Assembly (NCBI GenBank): GCA_910587765.1
Contig: CAJUNR010000011.1
Location: forward strand, 2,295 to 66,294
Direction of reading: 5' to 3'
Length of the DNA: 64,000 nt
Source of the DNA: an uncultured Lachnospiraceae bacterium
GTDB lineage: Bacteria > Bacillota > Clostridia > Lachnospirales > Lachnospiraceae
Shown: one piece after another, positions 50,583 to 59,229 of the stretch
Layout: each line of letters opens with the position of its first letter
Numbering within the stretch: position 1 is the first letter of the stretch
Notes under the pieces: model-generated
Seen by the model: only the letters and a program-made list of their open reading frames with translations
What the model was told of the DNA's origin: nothing
Database searches by the model: none
Translations under genes and position numbers: made by a program

Positions 50583-52955
50583 TCATTTAAATTCGGCAAT
50601 CGTAACGCCCGCGTCTCCCTCGCCCAGGGAGCCGAGGCGGAAGGTCTTGATATATTTGCAGCGTTTTAAATGCTGCTGGACCGCGTTTCTCAGAGCGCCC
50701 GTGCCCTTGCCGTGTACGATGCGTACGGCCGGCACATGGGCGAGATAGGCGTCGTCCAGGTACTTGTCCAGATGAGCGACGGCTTCGTCCACCGTCATGC
50801 CGATCAGATTGATCTCGGTGCTGACGAGGGCGGACTTGGACATTTTGATCTTTCCGCTTCCGCCCGCCGATCCTTTGGTCTGAAACGGTTCTGCCTCTCC
50901 CAGATATTCCAGATCGTCCACACGAACCTGAGAGCGCAGTATCCCCATCTGCACGAACAGATCGCCTTTGGCGTTGGGAAGGGTGCTGACCGTACCTTCC
51001 AGATTCAGGCTCAGCACTTTGACCCGGTCTCCGATGTGCAGAGCGCCCGCCCGGACCTTTTTCTTCGGTTTCTGCACGGAAGGCTGCATGCCGGTTTCCG
51101 TGGATTTGATCTTTTCCCTAAGACGCGCCCGCTCGGCTTCCATTTCTTTGGCGGAGATGCCCTCGCGGCCGAATTTATGGAAATTTTTCATCGTTTCGTC
51201 GGCGTACTCCTTTGCCTCGCGCAGGATGGCGTTGGCCTTCTCGTTGGCTTCCCTGAGAATTTTCTCTTTCTGGTCGTCCATGCGGTCCTGCTTTTTCTGG
51301 AGGGCGTTGCGCAGTTTGCGGATTTCTTCCTTATAGCGGGCAATATCCGCCTGTTCCCGCTCCAGCGTGACCCGGCTGTTCTCCAGCTCGGTGATCATGT
51401 CCTCAAAGCTTTCGTCCTGCGCGCTGATCTGCTTCTTCGCTTCTTCGATCAGATATTCCGGAAGCCCCAGCTTTTGAGAGATGGCGAACGCGTTACTCTT
51501 GCCGGGAACGCCGATCAGCAGGCGGTAGGTAGGCCGCAGGGATTCCACGTTAAATTCACAGCAGGCATTCTCCACGCCGTCGGTGGAAAGCGCATAGACT
51601 TTCAGCTCGCTGTAATGGGTGGTCGCCATCGTGCGGATTCCCTGACGGTGCAGATGGTCCAGAATCGAGATGGCCAGAGCCGCGCCTTCGGTAGGATCGG
51701 TACCGGCTCCCAGTTCATCGAAGAGGACCAGTGAATGAAGGGTGGCCTCCTGCAGGATGGAGACGATGTTGCTCATATGAGAGGAGAACGTACTGAGGCT
51801 CTGCTCGATACTCTGTTCGTCCCCGATGTCCGCGAAGATATTGTCGAATACGGCAAGCTCGGAGCGCTCAAAGGCCGGGATATGGAGCCCGGCCTGTCCC
51901 ATGAGGGTAAAAAGCCCCACTGTTTTCAGAGAGACGGTCTTACCTCCGGTGTTGGGTCCGGTAACGATCAGCAGATCAAAATCATCTCCCAGGCGGATGC
52001 TGACCGGAACGACTTTCTTCGCGTCCAGCAGGGGGTGACGGCCGTCCTTAATGCGGATCCGCCCCTTGTCGTTGAAGACCGGTCTGGAGGCGTCCATGTC
52101 TCTGGCCAGCGCGGCTTTGGCGAAGATAAAATCCAGGCGGACCAGCAGTTCGTAATCTTCGGCGATCAGTTCCATGGACTGGGCCGCGGTTTCGCTTAAT
52201 GTGGCCAGTACTTTTTCGATCTCGCGCTGTTCTTTGATCTGAAGCTCCTTGTATTCGTTGTTGAGACGGATGACGGCCATCGGTTCTACAAATAAAGTGG
52301 CGCCGGTGGAACTCTGGTCGTGGATCATCCCCGGCACCTGACCTCGGTATTCCGCCTTTACGGGAAGGCAGTAGCGCCCGTCCCGCATGGTGACAACCGC
52401 GTCCTGCAGATAGGTGCGCGCGGAACCGTTCACCATCGAATTGAGGGTGCTGTGCACCTTGTCGTCCATCTGACGCATGGCGCGGCGAATCTGCAGAAGA
52501 GCGCCGCTGGCGTCGTCCGCCATGGCGTCGTCCGCGAGGATGCAGCGCCGGATTTCGCGGGCAAGGGGAACAACGGGTTCGAGCAGTTGGAAAGATTCCT
52601 CAAGGGAGTCTTTTGCCGTATCGTCCGTCTCTCTTTGTCCGTACTGTTTTATTTTTCCGGCGGTCTCCAGAAGAGACATGATCTGTAAGAGCTCGCCCAT
52701 GCCGAGCACGCCGCCGATCTCCAGACGTTTTACCGATCCGCGGATATCCCGGATTCCGCCGAAAGACGGGCTGCCTTTGAGCAGGATCCGCTGAAGAGCG
52801 TCGGCCGTCTCCGTCTGCGCCTGCCGGATTTCCGAGAGAGAATCCGAGGGCAGAAGCTGCCTGCAGAGTTCTTTCGCTCCCGCGGAAGCCGCGTGCTCTG
52901 CCAGTATATGAATAATTTTGTCAAATTCCAGTTTGGATAGTGCTTTCTGATTCAT
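50583..52955 (-). CDS. mutS2: MutS2 ATPase with Smr domain
   Basis: The product is 790 residues, the standard length. The MutS core contains LIVTGPNTGGKTVSLKTVGL (Walker A, about residue 330), VLFDELGAGTDPTEGAAL (Walker B and signature) and MATTHYSELKVYAL. A long coiled coil follows (about 515-620), then a KOW-like segment and the C-terminal Smr nuclease-like domain (LIGMTVDEAVAHLDKYLDDA, IVHGKGTGALR). Family knowledge: MutS2 limits recombination and, in Bacillus, helps rescue collided ribosomes. AGGAGG precedes the start. It heads a unit with the two-component system downstream. Confidence 0.97.
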   Translation of the reverse strand: MNQKALSKLEFDKIIHILAEHAASAGAKELCRQLLPSDSLSEIRQAQTETADALQRILLKGSPSFGGIRDIRGSVKRLEIGGVLGMGELLQIMSLLETAGKIKQYGQRETDDTAKDSLEESFQLLEPVVPLAREIRRCILADDAMADDASGALLQIRRAMRQMDDKVHSTLNSMVNGSARTYLQDAVVTMRDGRYCLPVKAEYRGQVPGMIHDQSSTGATLFVEPMAVIRLNNEYKELQIKEQREIEKVLATLSETAAQSMELIAEDYELLVRLDFIFAKAALARDMDASRPVFNDKGRIRIKDGRHPLLDAKKVVPVSIRLGDDFDLLIVTGPNTGGKTVSLKTVGLFTLMGQAGLHIPAFERSELAVFDNIFADIGDEQSIEQSLSTFSSHMSNIVSILQEATLHSLVLFDELGAGTDPTEGAALAISILDHLHRQGIRTMATTHYSELKVYALSTDGVENACCEFNVESLRPTYRLLIGVPGKSNAFAISQKLGLPEYLIEEAKKQISAQDESFEDMITELENSRVTLEREQADIARYKEEIRKLRNALQKKQDRMDDQKEKILREANEKANAILREAKEYADETMKNFHKFGREGISAKEMEAERARLREKIKSTETGMQPSVQKPKKKVRAGALHIGDRVKVLSLNLEGTVSTLPNAKGDLFVQMGILRSQVRVDDLEYLGEAEPFQTKGSAGGSGKIKMSKSALVSTEINLIGMTVDEAVAHLDKYLDDAYLAHVPAVRIVHGKGTGALRNAVQQHLKRCKYIKTFRLGSLGEGDAGVTIAEFK

Positions 52956-52983
52956 AAGAACCTCCTGTCGCTGTTACCTTACC

Positions 52984-53012
52984 ATCATACCGCATTTTGG
53001 CAGGATTGAAAA
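52984..53012 (-). promoter_or_regulatory. Promoter of mutS2
   Basis: On the minus strand TTTTCA, 17-base spacer, TATGAT (52984-52989), with the gene start about 30 bases further. Confidence 0.5.
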
Positions 53013-53054
53013 GGAGAAGTTGGTATTTTTCGGCGGCGGGTTGGCGAAGGATGC

Positions 53055-53083
53055 TTGAAAGGGAAAAACGGGAATGCTATAAT
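53055..53083 (+). promoter_or_regulatory. Promoter of the AAA/PD-(D/E)XK gene
   Basis: TTGAAA (53055-53060), 17-base spacer, TATAAT (53078-53083). The gene starts 31 bases later. Confidence 0.75.
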
Positions 53084-53113
53084 TGAAAACAGAAGAGGAA
53101 AGCGGGGGACGTC

Positions 53114-54817
53114 ATGGCGAGAACGGTAGGGATCGGAATCCAGAGTTTTGAGAAGATCAGAAAGAATCATTGTTTCTATGTGGACAAAACTTACTTTATC
53201 AGGGAATGGTGGGAGAGCCAGGATGACGTAACTTTGATTACACGTCCCCGCAGGTTCGGGAAGACTCTGAATATGAATATGCTGGAGCGTTTTTTTTCCG
53301 TGAAATACAAAGGTCAGGGAGAGGTGTTTGAGGGACTGTCCATATGGGAGGAGGAGAAGTACCGCCGGCTTCAGGGGACGTATCCGGTGATCTTTTTAAG
53401 CTTTGCGGATATCAAGGAATCTACTTTTGCGGGCGCCAGAATCAGAATGTTTCAGATTCTGGAAGAACTGTACGGGCGGTATGCGTTCCTGCCGGACAGC
53501 GGCTGTCTTGGCGAGAGGGAAAGAGAAGCTTTTGACCGGGTGTCCGTGGACATGACCGATCAGGAGGCGACCAACTGCATCAAAGCGCTGTCCCTGTACC
53601 TGACGCGTTATTACGGGAAGCAGGTAATCATTCTGCTGGACGAGTATGATACGCCGCTTCAGGAGGCGTGGGTGTACGGCTACTGGCAGGAGATGGTGGA
53701 GTTTATCCGCAGCCTGTTCAACTCCGCCTTTAAGACCAATCCGTATCTGGAACGGGCGGTTATGACCGGAATCACCAGGGTCAGCAAGGAGTCGATCTTC
53801 TCCGATCTGAATCATCTGGAAGTTGTGACCGTCACGTCGGAAAAATATGAGACCTGCTTTGGATTTACGGAAGAGGAAGTTTGGAATGCGCTGAAGGAAT
53901 GCGGGCTGTATGAACAGAAGGAAAAAGTCAAAGACTGGTATGATGGGTTTACTTTTGGAAATAGAAGAGATATTTACAATCCATGGTCCATTTTGAATTA
54001 TCTGGATAAGGGCCGCTTTTCCGCGTACTGGGCCAACACCAGCAGTAACGGTCTGGTGGATAAAATGATCCGGGAGGGAAGCACGGATATCAAAATCATC
54101 ATGGAGAATCTGTTGAAGGGAGAACACCTTTATCGGAAACTGGATGAGCAGATTATTTTTATCCAACTGGAAGAGGACGAAAATGCCATCTGGAGCCTGC
54201 TGCTGGCGACAGGTTATCTGAAAGTGGAGAATCGGATCTGGAACGAGGAAGAGGGAGAAGACCTGTATGAATTGTCTCTGACGAATAAGGAAGTATCTCT
54301 GATGTTCCGCAGAATGATCCGGAAATGGTTTGCGGGTTCGGCTTCTGTCTACAACGGCTTTATCAAAGCGCTGCTGGCGGGGGATGTAAAGGCTATGAAT
54401 GTGTACATGAATAAAGTTGCCATGGCTACGTTCAGCTTCTTCGACAGCGGAAAGAGGCCCTCGGAGGCTGCGGAACCGGAGCGCATTTACCATGGTTTTG
54501 TGCTGGGACTTATGGTGGAGCTGGCGGACCGTTATGTGGTCACTTCCAACCGGGAGAGCGGACTGGGAAGATATGACGTGATGATGGAGCCCCGTCATCC
54601 GGAGGATCAGGCGGTGATTCTGGAATTTAAAGTCCACGATCCGGAGGAGGAACGGACGCTGGAGGATACGGCCAGGGAAGCGCTGGCGCAGATTGAGCGG
54701 CAGAATTATGCGGCGCTTCTGGAAGCAAAAGGGCTGGGTGCGGAAAAGATCCGCAAATACGGCTTTGCCTTTGAAGGGAAAACCGTGCTGATTCGGGCGG
54801 CGGAAGCCCGGAGGTGA
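53114..54817 (+). CDS. AAA-ATPase-like protein with PD-(D/E)XK nuclease domain
   Basis: ATG at 53114 gives 567 residues. The N-terminal ATPase has TYFIREWWES, Walker A TRPRRFGKTLNMNMLERFFS and Walker B VIILLDEYDTPLQEAW; NSAFKTNPYLERAVMTGITR and SIFSDLNHLEVVTVTSEKY are family hallmarks. The C-terminal nuclease fold shows GRYDVMM and VILEFKV, the Asp and E-x-K of the PD-(D/E)XK core. This family (AAA-ATPase_like plus PDDEXK_9) is highly amplified in gut Clostridia and Bacteroidetes, with no settled function. It has its own promoter and terminator and is independent of its neighbours, in keeping with a mobile or selfish gene family. Confidence 0.92.
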   Translation: MARTVGIGIQSFEKIRKNHCFYVDKTYFIREWWESQDDVTLITRPRRFGKTLNMNMLERFFSVKYKGQGEVFEGLSIWEEEKYRRLQGTYPVIFLSFADIKESTFAGARIRMFQILEELYGRYAFLPDSGCLGEREREAFDRVSVDMTDQEATNCIKALSLYLTRYYGKQVIILLDEYDTPLQEAWVYGYWQEMVEFIRSLFNSAFKTNPYLERAVMTGITRVSKESIFSDLNHLEVVTVTSEKYETCFGFTEEEVWNALKECGLYEQKEKVKDWYDGFTFGNRRDIYNPWSILNYLDKGRFSAYWANTSSNGLVDKMIREGSTDIKIIMENLLKGEHLYRKLDEQIIFIQLEEDENAIWSLLLATGYLKVENRIWNEEEGEDLYELSLTNKEVSLMFRRMIRKWFAGSASVYNGFIKALLAGDVKAMNVYMNKVAMATFSFFDSGKRPSEAAEPERIYHGFVLGLMVELADRYVVTSNRESGLGRYDVMMEPRHPEDQAVILEFKVHDPEEERTLEDTAREALAQIERQNYAALLEAKGLGAEKIRKYGFAFEGKTVLIRAAEARR

Positions 54818-54848
54818 GTCCAATCATATATTTCTGGTATTGATTCAA

Positions 54849-54881
54849 AACCGGAAGCCGAAAAAGCATCGGCTTCCGGTT
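54849..54881. terminator. Terminator between AAA gene and DUF4097 gene
   Basis: AACCGGAAGCCG and CGGCTTCCGGTT pair perfectly over 12 bases around AAAAAGCAT. It lies between converging genes. The remaining gap to 54957 shows nothing else. Confidence 0.75.
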
Positions 54882-54957
54882 GTCTGCGCAGGGAAATTTA
54901 CTGCTTCGCGGCACGCGGGCGTTCAAATAAAACGATGCGAAAATCCTCGTCCCGGAA

Positions 54958-56052
54958 TCAGGGAACCGGATCAATCATAATCTCTCCGCTGTCGCATGAG
55001 ATCTCGACGGTCCTGCCGTTGGTTCCGGCGGACGTGTAATGACATTCATTCTCATTCTCATCTTCGTCATGATTCGCAACGTTCTTTCCGTCCAGGAGGA
55101 TGGAGCCGTATTCCGTCATCAGCCGGTATTCATATGCGGACAGTTCTTCGGGAAGCCGGATGCGGACCGTCCCGTACTCGTTGTTTACTTTCAGAAGCGG
55201 AAAGTCCAGACTGCCGGCCAGAAAGGAACCGGAGCTTAAATCCGCGCTCAGTCTGTCTCCGGACGCCTGCTCAATCTGCACTCCTCCGTACTCATTTTGA
55301 ATCTCCGTCTGTTCCGCTTTCACGGAGCCGAGGGAAAGGTCGCCGCTGGACATACGGATCTCCAGTGAATTTCCGGTATAGCTTTCGAGGTCGACGTCTC
55401 CGTATTCGCTCTCAAGCCGCGTCTGTTCCGCGCTGACCGTTCCCGCGGTCAGATTGCCGCTGGACATATGAAGCGTCCATGCGCTTCCGGTGTAACTGTC
55501 CACAGAGACGTCTCCGTACTCGTTCCGGAGCTCCAGCGTATCCGCCTGCAGATGCGGAAGCTTCAGATTACCGGTTTCCATATCGATGATGACATCGGTA
55601 AAAGTCTGACCGGCAGGATATTCGATTTTTACATAATAAGGTCCGGGCTGCAGTTCTCTGGTATATCCGGAACCGGCATACAGAAACCAGATTCTGGACT
55701 CGCTGCACCCGGCGGGAGTTTCGCGGAAGACCAGCGTGCCGTCTTCGACCCGACAGACAGGTTTTTCAGAGATGCCGGAGACGCGGTATTCAACAGCGTA
55801 ACGGTCGGAAGGGATGAGTTCCACATCTTCCGCATAACGAATGCTTAGTTCCATGCGGTCAAACGCGTCCAGCTCCGCCGTATCCCGAAATACTTCCATC
55901 GTCTGGTTTGCCGCGTCTCTTGAGGTATGGATCCCGTGCCTGTCCAGATAGAAGCCGGGGATACCGCCCAGCAGGGTGCCTGCAAGCACAAAGAAGGTTC
56001 CGGATAACAGACATCCGAGTGACAGAAGAAACCATAGTTTTTTATTTTTCAT
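54958..56052 (-). CDS. DUF4097-family beta-helix envelope protein
   Basis: ATG at 56052 (MKNKKLWFLLSLGCLLSGTF) gives a membrane-leader start; it overlaps the upstream gene by 11 bases. The product is 364 residues. After the leader comes a beta-rich domain with internal repeats of about 40 residues. Three units carry the same marks: NEYGDVSVDSYTGS with MSSGNL, SEYGDVDLESYTGN with MSSGDL, and NEYGGVQIEQASGD with LSSGSF, followed by NEYGTVRI. This is the DUF4097/putative adhesin pattern, a right-handed beta-helix. It is the last gene of a PadR-HAAS-DUF4097 unit; such units respond to envelope stress or antibiotics in Firmicutes. Confidence 0.9.
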   Translation of the reverse strand: MKNKKLWFLLSLGCLLSGTFFVLAGTLLGGIPGFYLDRHGIHTSRDAANQTMEVFRDTAELDAFDRMELSIRYAEDVELIPSDRYAVEYRVSGISEKPVCRVEDGTLVFRETPAGCSESRIWFLYAGSGYTRELQPGPYYVKIEYPAGQTFTDVIIDMETGNLKLPHLQADTLELRNEYGDVSVDSYTGSAWTLHMSSGNLTAGTVSAEQTRLESEYGDVDLESYTGNSLEIRMSSGDLSLGSVKAEQTEIQNEYGGVQIEQASGDRLSADLSSGSFLAGSLDFPLLKVNNEYGTVRIRLPEELSAYEYRLMTEYGSILLDGKNVANHDEDENENECHYTSAGTNGRTVEISCDSGEIMIDPVP

Positions 56053-56632
56053 AATGTCTACCGCCTTTCGCAATGGATCCAAACAGACGGGTCATACCGT
56101 GCAGACACCATCTGGTGATGAAGAGGCTGAGCATGGTCATGAGAATGCCGACGCCCAGAGATAACAGTCCGAATCCCAGTGTGGCAAGCCCGTCTGCAAA
56201 AGAGGAAAAGAGCAGCCATACGCTGACAAGGATGCAGGGCAGGGCGGACAGGACGAGGGAAACGGCGATCAGGAACACGGAAAAAATCAGCGCGGCCGCC
56301 ACCAGTATCATGGCGAGAAGAACGGCTCCGAAGGCCAGCGCCAGCGGCAGGGCGATCGGAGCGGCAAAGACCGCCAGAATCCCGATCCACAGAGCGGAAA
56401 AGCTCCTTTTTACGCTCTGTGCCGGTTCGGAGGCATTTTCGACCGCGAAATCCCGGATGATCTGATCGGCCGCCAGCTCCGGACTCCCCAGATCGTCGAT
56501 GGCCTGCGCTTCCCGCTGCGGCCCTGCGTCCTCAAAATATTCTGTAAAATAAGCGATCGCCCGGTCGTAATCCTCTTTCGGAAGTCTTTTCAGCCGGTGC
56601 CGCAGCCGTTTGATGTATTCTTCGCGGTTCAT
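56042..56632 (-). CDS. DUF1700/HAAS-domain membrane protein
   Basis: ATG at 56632 overlaps the padR stop (ATGA). The product is 196 residues. The N-terminal HAAS helical signalling domain (MNREEYIKRLRHRLKRLPKE, YFEDAGPQREAQAIDDLGSP) is followed by four hydrophobic helices from about residue 75, LWIGILAVFAAPIALPLALA first. HAAS proteins accompany PadR regulators and DUF4097 proteins and are thought to transmit or sense envelope state. It sits between these two, fully coupled by overlaps. Confidence 0.9.
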   Translation of the reverse strand: MNREEYIKRLRHRLKRLPKEDYDRAIAYFTEYFEDAGPQREAQAIDDLGSPELAADQIIRDFAVENASEPAQSVKRSFSALWIGILAVFAAPIALPLALAFGAVLLAMILVAAALIFSVFLIAVSLVLSALPCILVSVWLLFSSFADGLATLGFGLLSLGVGILMTMLSLFITRWCLHGMTRLFGSIAKGGRHYEK

Positions 56633-56946
56633 TCTTTCATTTCTCCTTTCAGAATCTGATCAATCGCTTCTTTGTGAAGCTGCCATTCTTCCATAAGCTC
56701 CCGGTATCTCTGCCTGCCGGAATCCGTGATCCGGTAATACCTCCGGTTCCGTCCCTGAAAGGGCTGGTCATATACGCTCAAAAATCCCTGTTCCTGCAGA
56801 CGCTTCAGAATCGGATAAAGGGTGGAGTCTTTGACCCCGGAAACGTTTTTGATTTTCTGGCTCAACTGATAACCATAGGAGTCTTCTTTTTCGGTAATGG
56901 AAAGGATCAGCAGATCGAACATGGGCGGACTCAGCGGAAAAATCAT
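56629..56946 (-). CDS. PadR-family regulator
   Basis: ATG at 56946 follows AAAGGAG; the longer frame starts inside the promoter. The product is 105 residues. MFDLLILSITEKEDSYGYQL, SGVKDSTLYPILKRLQEQGF and QGRNRRYYRITDSGRQRYRE are the PadR winged-helix core. It is a small subfamily-2 type repressor. It is expected to repress its own three-gene operon through the AT-rich inverted sequence around its promoter and to release it on binding a drug-like or lipid signal (family knowledge). Confidence 0.94.
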   Translation of the reverse strand: MIFPLSPPMFDLLILSITEKEDSYGYQLSQKIKNVSGVKDSTLYPILKRLQEQGFLSVYDQPFQGRNRRYYRITDSGRQRYRELMEEWQLHKEAIDQILKGEMKE

Positions 56947-56980
56947 CTGTGCGCTCCTTTCGTGTATTTGATTTTTATAT

Positions 56981-57009
56981 ATTATATAATGTATAATATA
57001 TAATGTCAA
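56981..57009 (-). promoter_or_regulatory. Consensus promoter of the PadR operon with AT-rich dyad
   Basis: On the minus strand TTGACA (57004-57009), 17-base spacer and TATAAT (56981-56986) match consensus exactly. The spacer and flanks are a TATATTATA/TATAATATA-type dyad. Such a strong promoter needs a repressor, and PadR is encoded directly downstream. Confidence 0.8.
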
Positions 57010-57157
57010 CATATATACAAAAATAATAATATAAAAATCTCAAAACAGACAAAAATCGAAAAGATAAAAAGTCGAACTGTCAAAGTGGAAAACGCCGGAG
57101 ATCAGAAACAATCGCAGGCAGTGGATGATAAATCATTGACAAATGTGAAAGCAGGAG

Positions 57158-57186
57158 TTTTCAGTGGATACGGTGCATGATATAAT
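57158..57186 (+). promoter_or_regulatory. Promoter and structured leader of the DUF4230 gene
   Basis: TTTTCA (57158-57163), 17-base spacer, TATAAT (57181-57186). The leader to 57279 contains GCTGAGAGG/ATCTCTCGGC and GGATC...GGATC sections that may pair. I do not recognise a known riboswitch. The earlier part of the gap (57013-57157) shows nothing further. Confidence 0.5.
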
Positions 57187-57279
57187 CAGATAGATACGGG
57201 AGGCAAGGCTGAGAGGAAATCTCTCGGCTCTGATGAAAGGATCAGGCGGCCTGGTCCGCAGGATCGAAGGAGACAGAAA

Positions 57280-57849
57280 ATGAGAAAATTTGCGAAAACA
57301 TGTTTCTTGCTGCTTTTGGCGCTGCTTCTGGGAATGGGGGCGGGCATCTGCGGCTACAGGCGTTATACGGCTCCGAAAGAGCCGGAGCTGACCTCCGCTT
57401 TTGTCAGCGGAAAACTGGAGGCAGTCAGCGAGCTGACGACCGCCCGGCTGACCTATACGGGGCTGATTAAATATTCGGAGGGGAAGATTCCGTTCCTTAC
57501 GAAAAACAGCTTCTCCATGATCTATACGGCGAAGGTTCGGGCGGGACTCGATATCCGGCAGGCGGAGATCGACATTCAGGAAGACCAGGTGGTGATCACC
57601 CTGCCGGAGTGTGAAGTACAGTCCATAGAGATCGACGAAGATTCCATTGAGTTCTATGACGAGCAGTGGGCGCTCTTTAACCGGACGGAAAAGGAAGACG
57701 TCATCGATATGGTGGCGGCGGCGAAAGCGGATGTGTCGGAAAAGGCGGACATGGAAAACCTGATCCAGAACGCCAGGATCCAGACCGAGCGCATCGTCCG
57801 GGGGCTTCTGGAGGATGTGATTGGGGAGCGGGTGCTGGTGATTCAGTGA
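57280..57849 (+). CDS. DUF4230 domain protein, membrane-anchored
   Basis: ATG at 57280 follows GAAGGAGAC. The product is 189 residues. One N-terminal helix (CFLLLLALLLGMGAGICGYR) anchors it; the rest is outside. LEAVSELTTARLTYTGLIKY, SFSMIYTAKVRAGLDIRQAE, VITLPECEVQSIEIDEDSIE and the final helix (NLIQNARIQTERIVRGLLED) match DUF4230. Function is not known for the family. It precedes a purine nucleoside phosphorylase gene by 42 bases and is probably co-transcribed. Confidence 0.88.
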   Translation: MRKFAKTCFLLLLALLLGMGAGICGYRRYTAPKEPELTSAFVSGKLEAVSELTTARLTYTGLIKYSEGKIPFLTKNSFSMIYTAKVRAGLDIRQAEIDIQEDQVVITLPECEVQSIEIDEDSIEFYDEQWALFNRTEKEDVIDMVAAAKADVSEKADMENLIQNARIQTERIVRGLLEDVIGERVLVIQ

Positions 57850-57891
57850 AAAACAGGGTTTCAAAAATAATAATTAGGAGGAACAAGATCC

Positions 57892-58722
57892 ATGTTTTAC
57901 GAAAAAGTAAAAGAATCCGCACAGTTTATTGAGAGCAGGACCGCGCTTCGTCCGACCATCGGCATCATCCTGGGCAGCGGCCTGGGAAGCCTGGTGGACA
58001 TCATGGAGGAGCGGACCGTGATCCCCTATAAGGAGATCCCGAACTTTCCGCAGTCCCATGTGGCGGGACATGCAGGCAATCTGGTGATCGGCAGGATCGG
58101 ACAGGAGATCATCGCCGCCATGCAGGGACGCTTTCATTATTATGAAGGCTTTACCATGAAGGAAGTGACGTATCCCATCTACGTGATGAAGCTTCTGGGC
58201 ATTGAAAATCTGATCGTGACCAACGCCTGCGGCGGGATCAACCGGGACTTTGCGCCCGGCGACCTGATGCTTCTGACCGATTACATCAATATGCTAGGCA
58301 ATAACTCCCTGATCGGCGAAAATGACGAGCGTTTCGGCGTGCGGTTTCCGGATATGTCGGAGGCATATTCCATAGAACTGATGCGGAAAGCAGAGCGGAC
58401 TGCAGAGCGGCTGGGGCTCTCTTATCAAAAAGGCGTCTACGCCATTTTCTCCGGCCCCTGCTATGAGACGGCGGCGGAGATCCGGGCCTATGAACGGCTG
58501 GGAGCGGACTCCATCGGCATGTCCACGGTGCCGGAGACGATCGCGGCCAACTATCTGGGCATGAAGGTGCTGGGAATCGCCTGCATCACCAACATGGCCA
58601 CCGGGATCGCGAAGACGAAGCACAGCCATGAAGAGGTGGTGCGGATCGCAAATGAGAGCAGCGAGAGGCTGTGCGGCTGGGTCAGGGAGCTTTTGCTGGA
58701 CTGGCAGGCAAAAGAGCGGTAA
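57892..58722 (+). CDS. punA: Purine nucleoside phosphorylase I
   Basis: ATG at 57892 follows AGGAGG. The product is 276 residues, normal for trimeric PNP. Motifs: IGIILGSGLGSLVDIMEERT (phosphate site), FPQSHVAGHAGNLVIG, MQGRFHYYEGF, TNACGGINRDFAPGDLML, SGPCYETAAEIRAYERLGAD and IGMSTVPETIAANYLGMKVL. It splits inosine and guanosine with phosphate into base and ribose-1-phosphate, in purine salvage. A strong terminator follows. Confidence 0.97.
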   Translation: MFYEKVKESAQFIESRTALRPTIGIILGSGLGSLVDIMEERTVIPYKEIPNFPQSHVAGHAGNLVIGRIGQEIIAAMQGRFHYYEGFTMKEVTYPIYVMKLLGIENLIVTNACGGINRDFAPGDLMLLTDYINMLGNNSLIGENDERFGVRFPDMSEAYSIELMRKAERTAERLGLSYQKGVYAIFSGPCYETAAEIRAYERLGADSIGMSTVPETIAANYLGMKVLGIACITNMATGIAKTKHSHEEVVRIANESSERLCGWVRELLLDWQAKER

Positions 58723-58806
58723 AGAACAGTCTGCATCTGCGGCGGTTCTGAATGCCGGATGCCGGCAAAAGAATCAGGAAAAAGAAAACAGCAGGAAAGG
58801 AACAAA

Positions 58807-58880
58807 ACCGGTCCGGCATTCGTCCGGGCGGGCACTGGAAGCATGGTGCCTGCCCGAAGATGAAAGGACCGGTCTTTTTT
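58807..58880 (+). terminator. Terminator after punA
   Basis: ACCGGTCC (58807-58814) and GGACCGGT (58866-58873) form the base of a long stem. Inside it CGGGCGGGCAC pairs with GTGCCTGCCCG. CTTTTTT follows. Confidence 0.9.
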
Positions 58881-59229
58881 GAAAGCTGTCAGGTTCGGGA
58901 AATCGCAAAATAACATAAAGAAAGATGCGAAATGGCATTTCGCCGGTTCGCTGCACCGGGTATTCAGGAGATTCCCGGGACGCCTTTCCGTCGCTTTTTG
59001 CGAAAAACACGCAGTTCTTTTCCGATCCCTGTGTATTTTTTCAGAAGAAAAGAAGGGGGCGGCCCTGCCCGGCCCCGGATTCCGGTAAAATCCAACAAAG
59101 AAAAAAGCACGATCATCCAGCATAATTCCATATACATCTAACACTGGAACATATGAGGAATACAGGCTTCTTGCTATACTGAAACTGCCAATAAGAAGCA
59201 GCAGTGAAAACATGCAAGGAGGAGAAGAC
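58881..59229. other. Intergenic stretch before the sugar ABC operon
   Basis: No credible gene. Short open frames in several phases lack ribosome sites. A TATACT box at 59175-59180 could be the operon's -10, without a good -35. I see no strong operator. AraC-type activation by the gene at 62293 would fit a weak promoter. Confidence 0.4.

Noticed and set aside
53114..54817. Transposase or integrase
   Set aside because: Walker motifs and the PD-(D/E)XK end fit the AAA-ATPase-like family; no terminal inverted repeats flank it.
57205..57275. TPP riboswitch (CTGAGA present)
   Set aside because: The second conserved half of the TPP aptamer is missing and the downstream gene is DUF4230, not thiamine-related.
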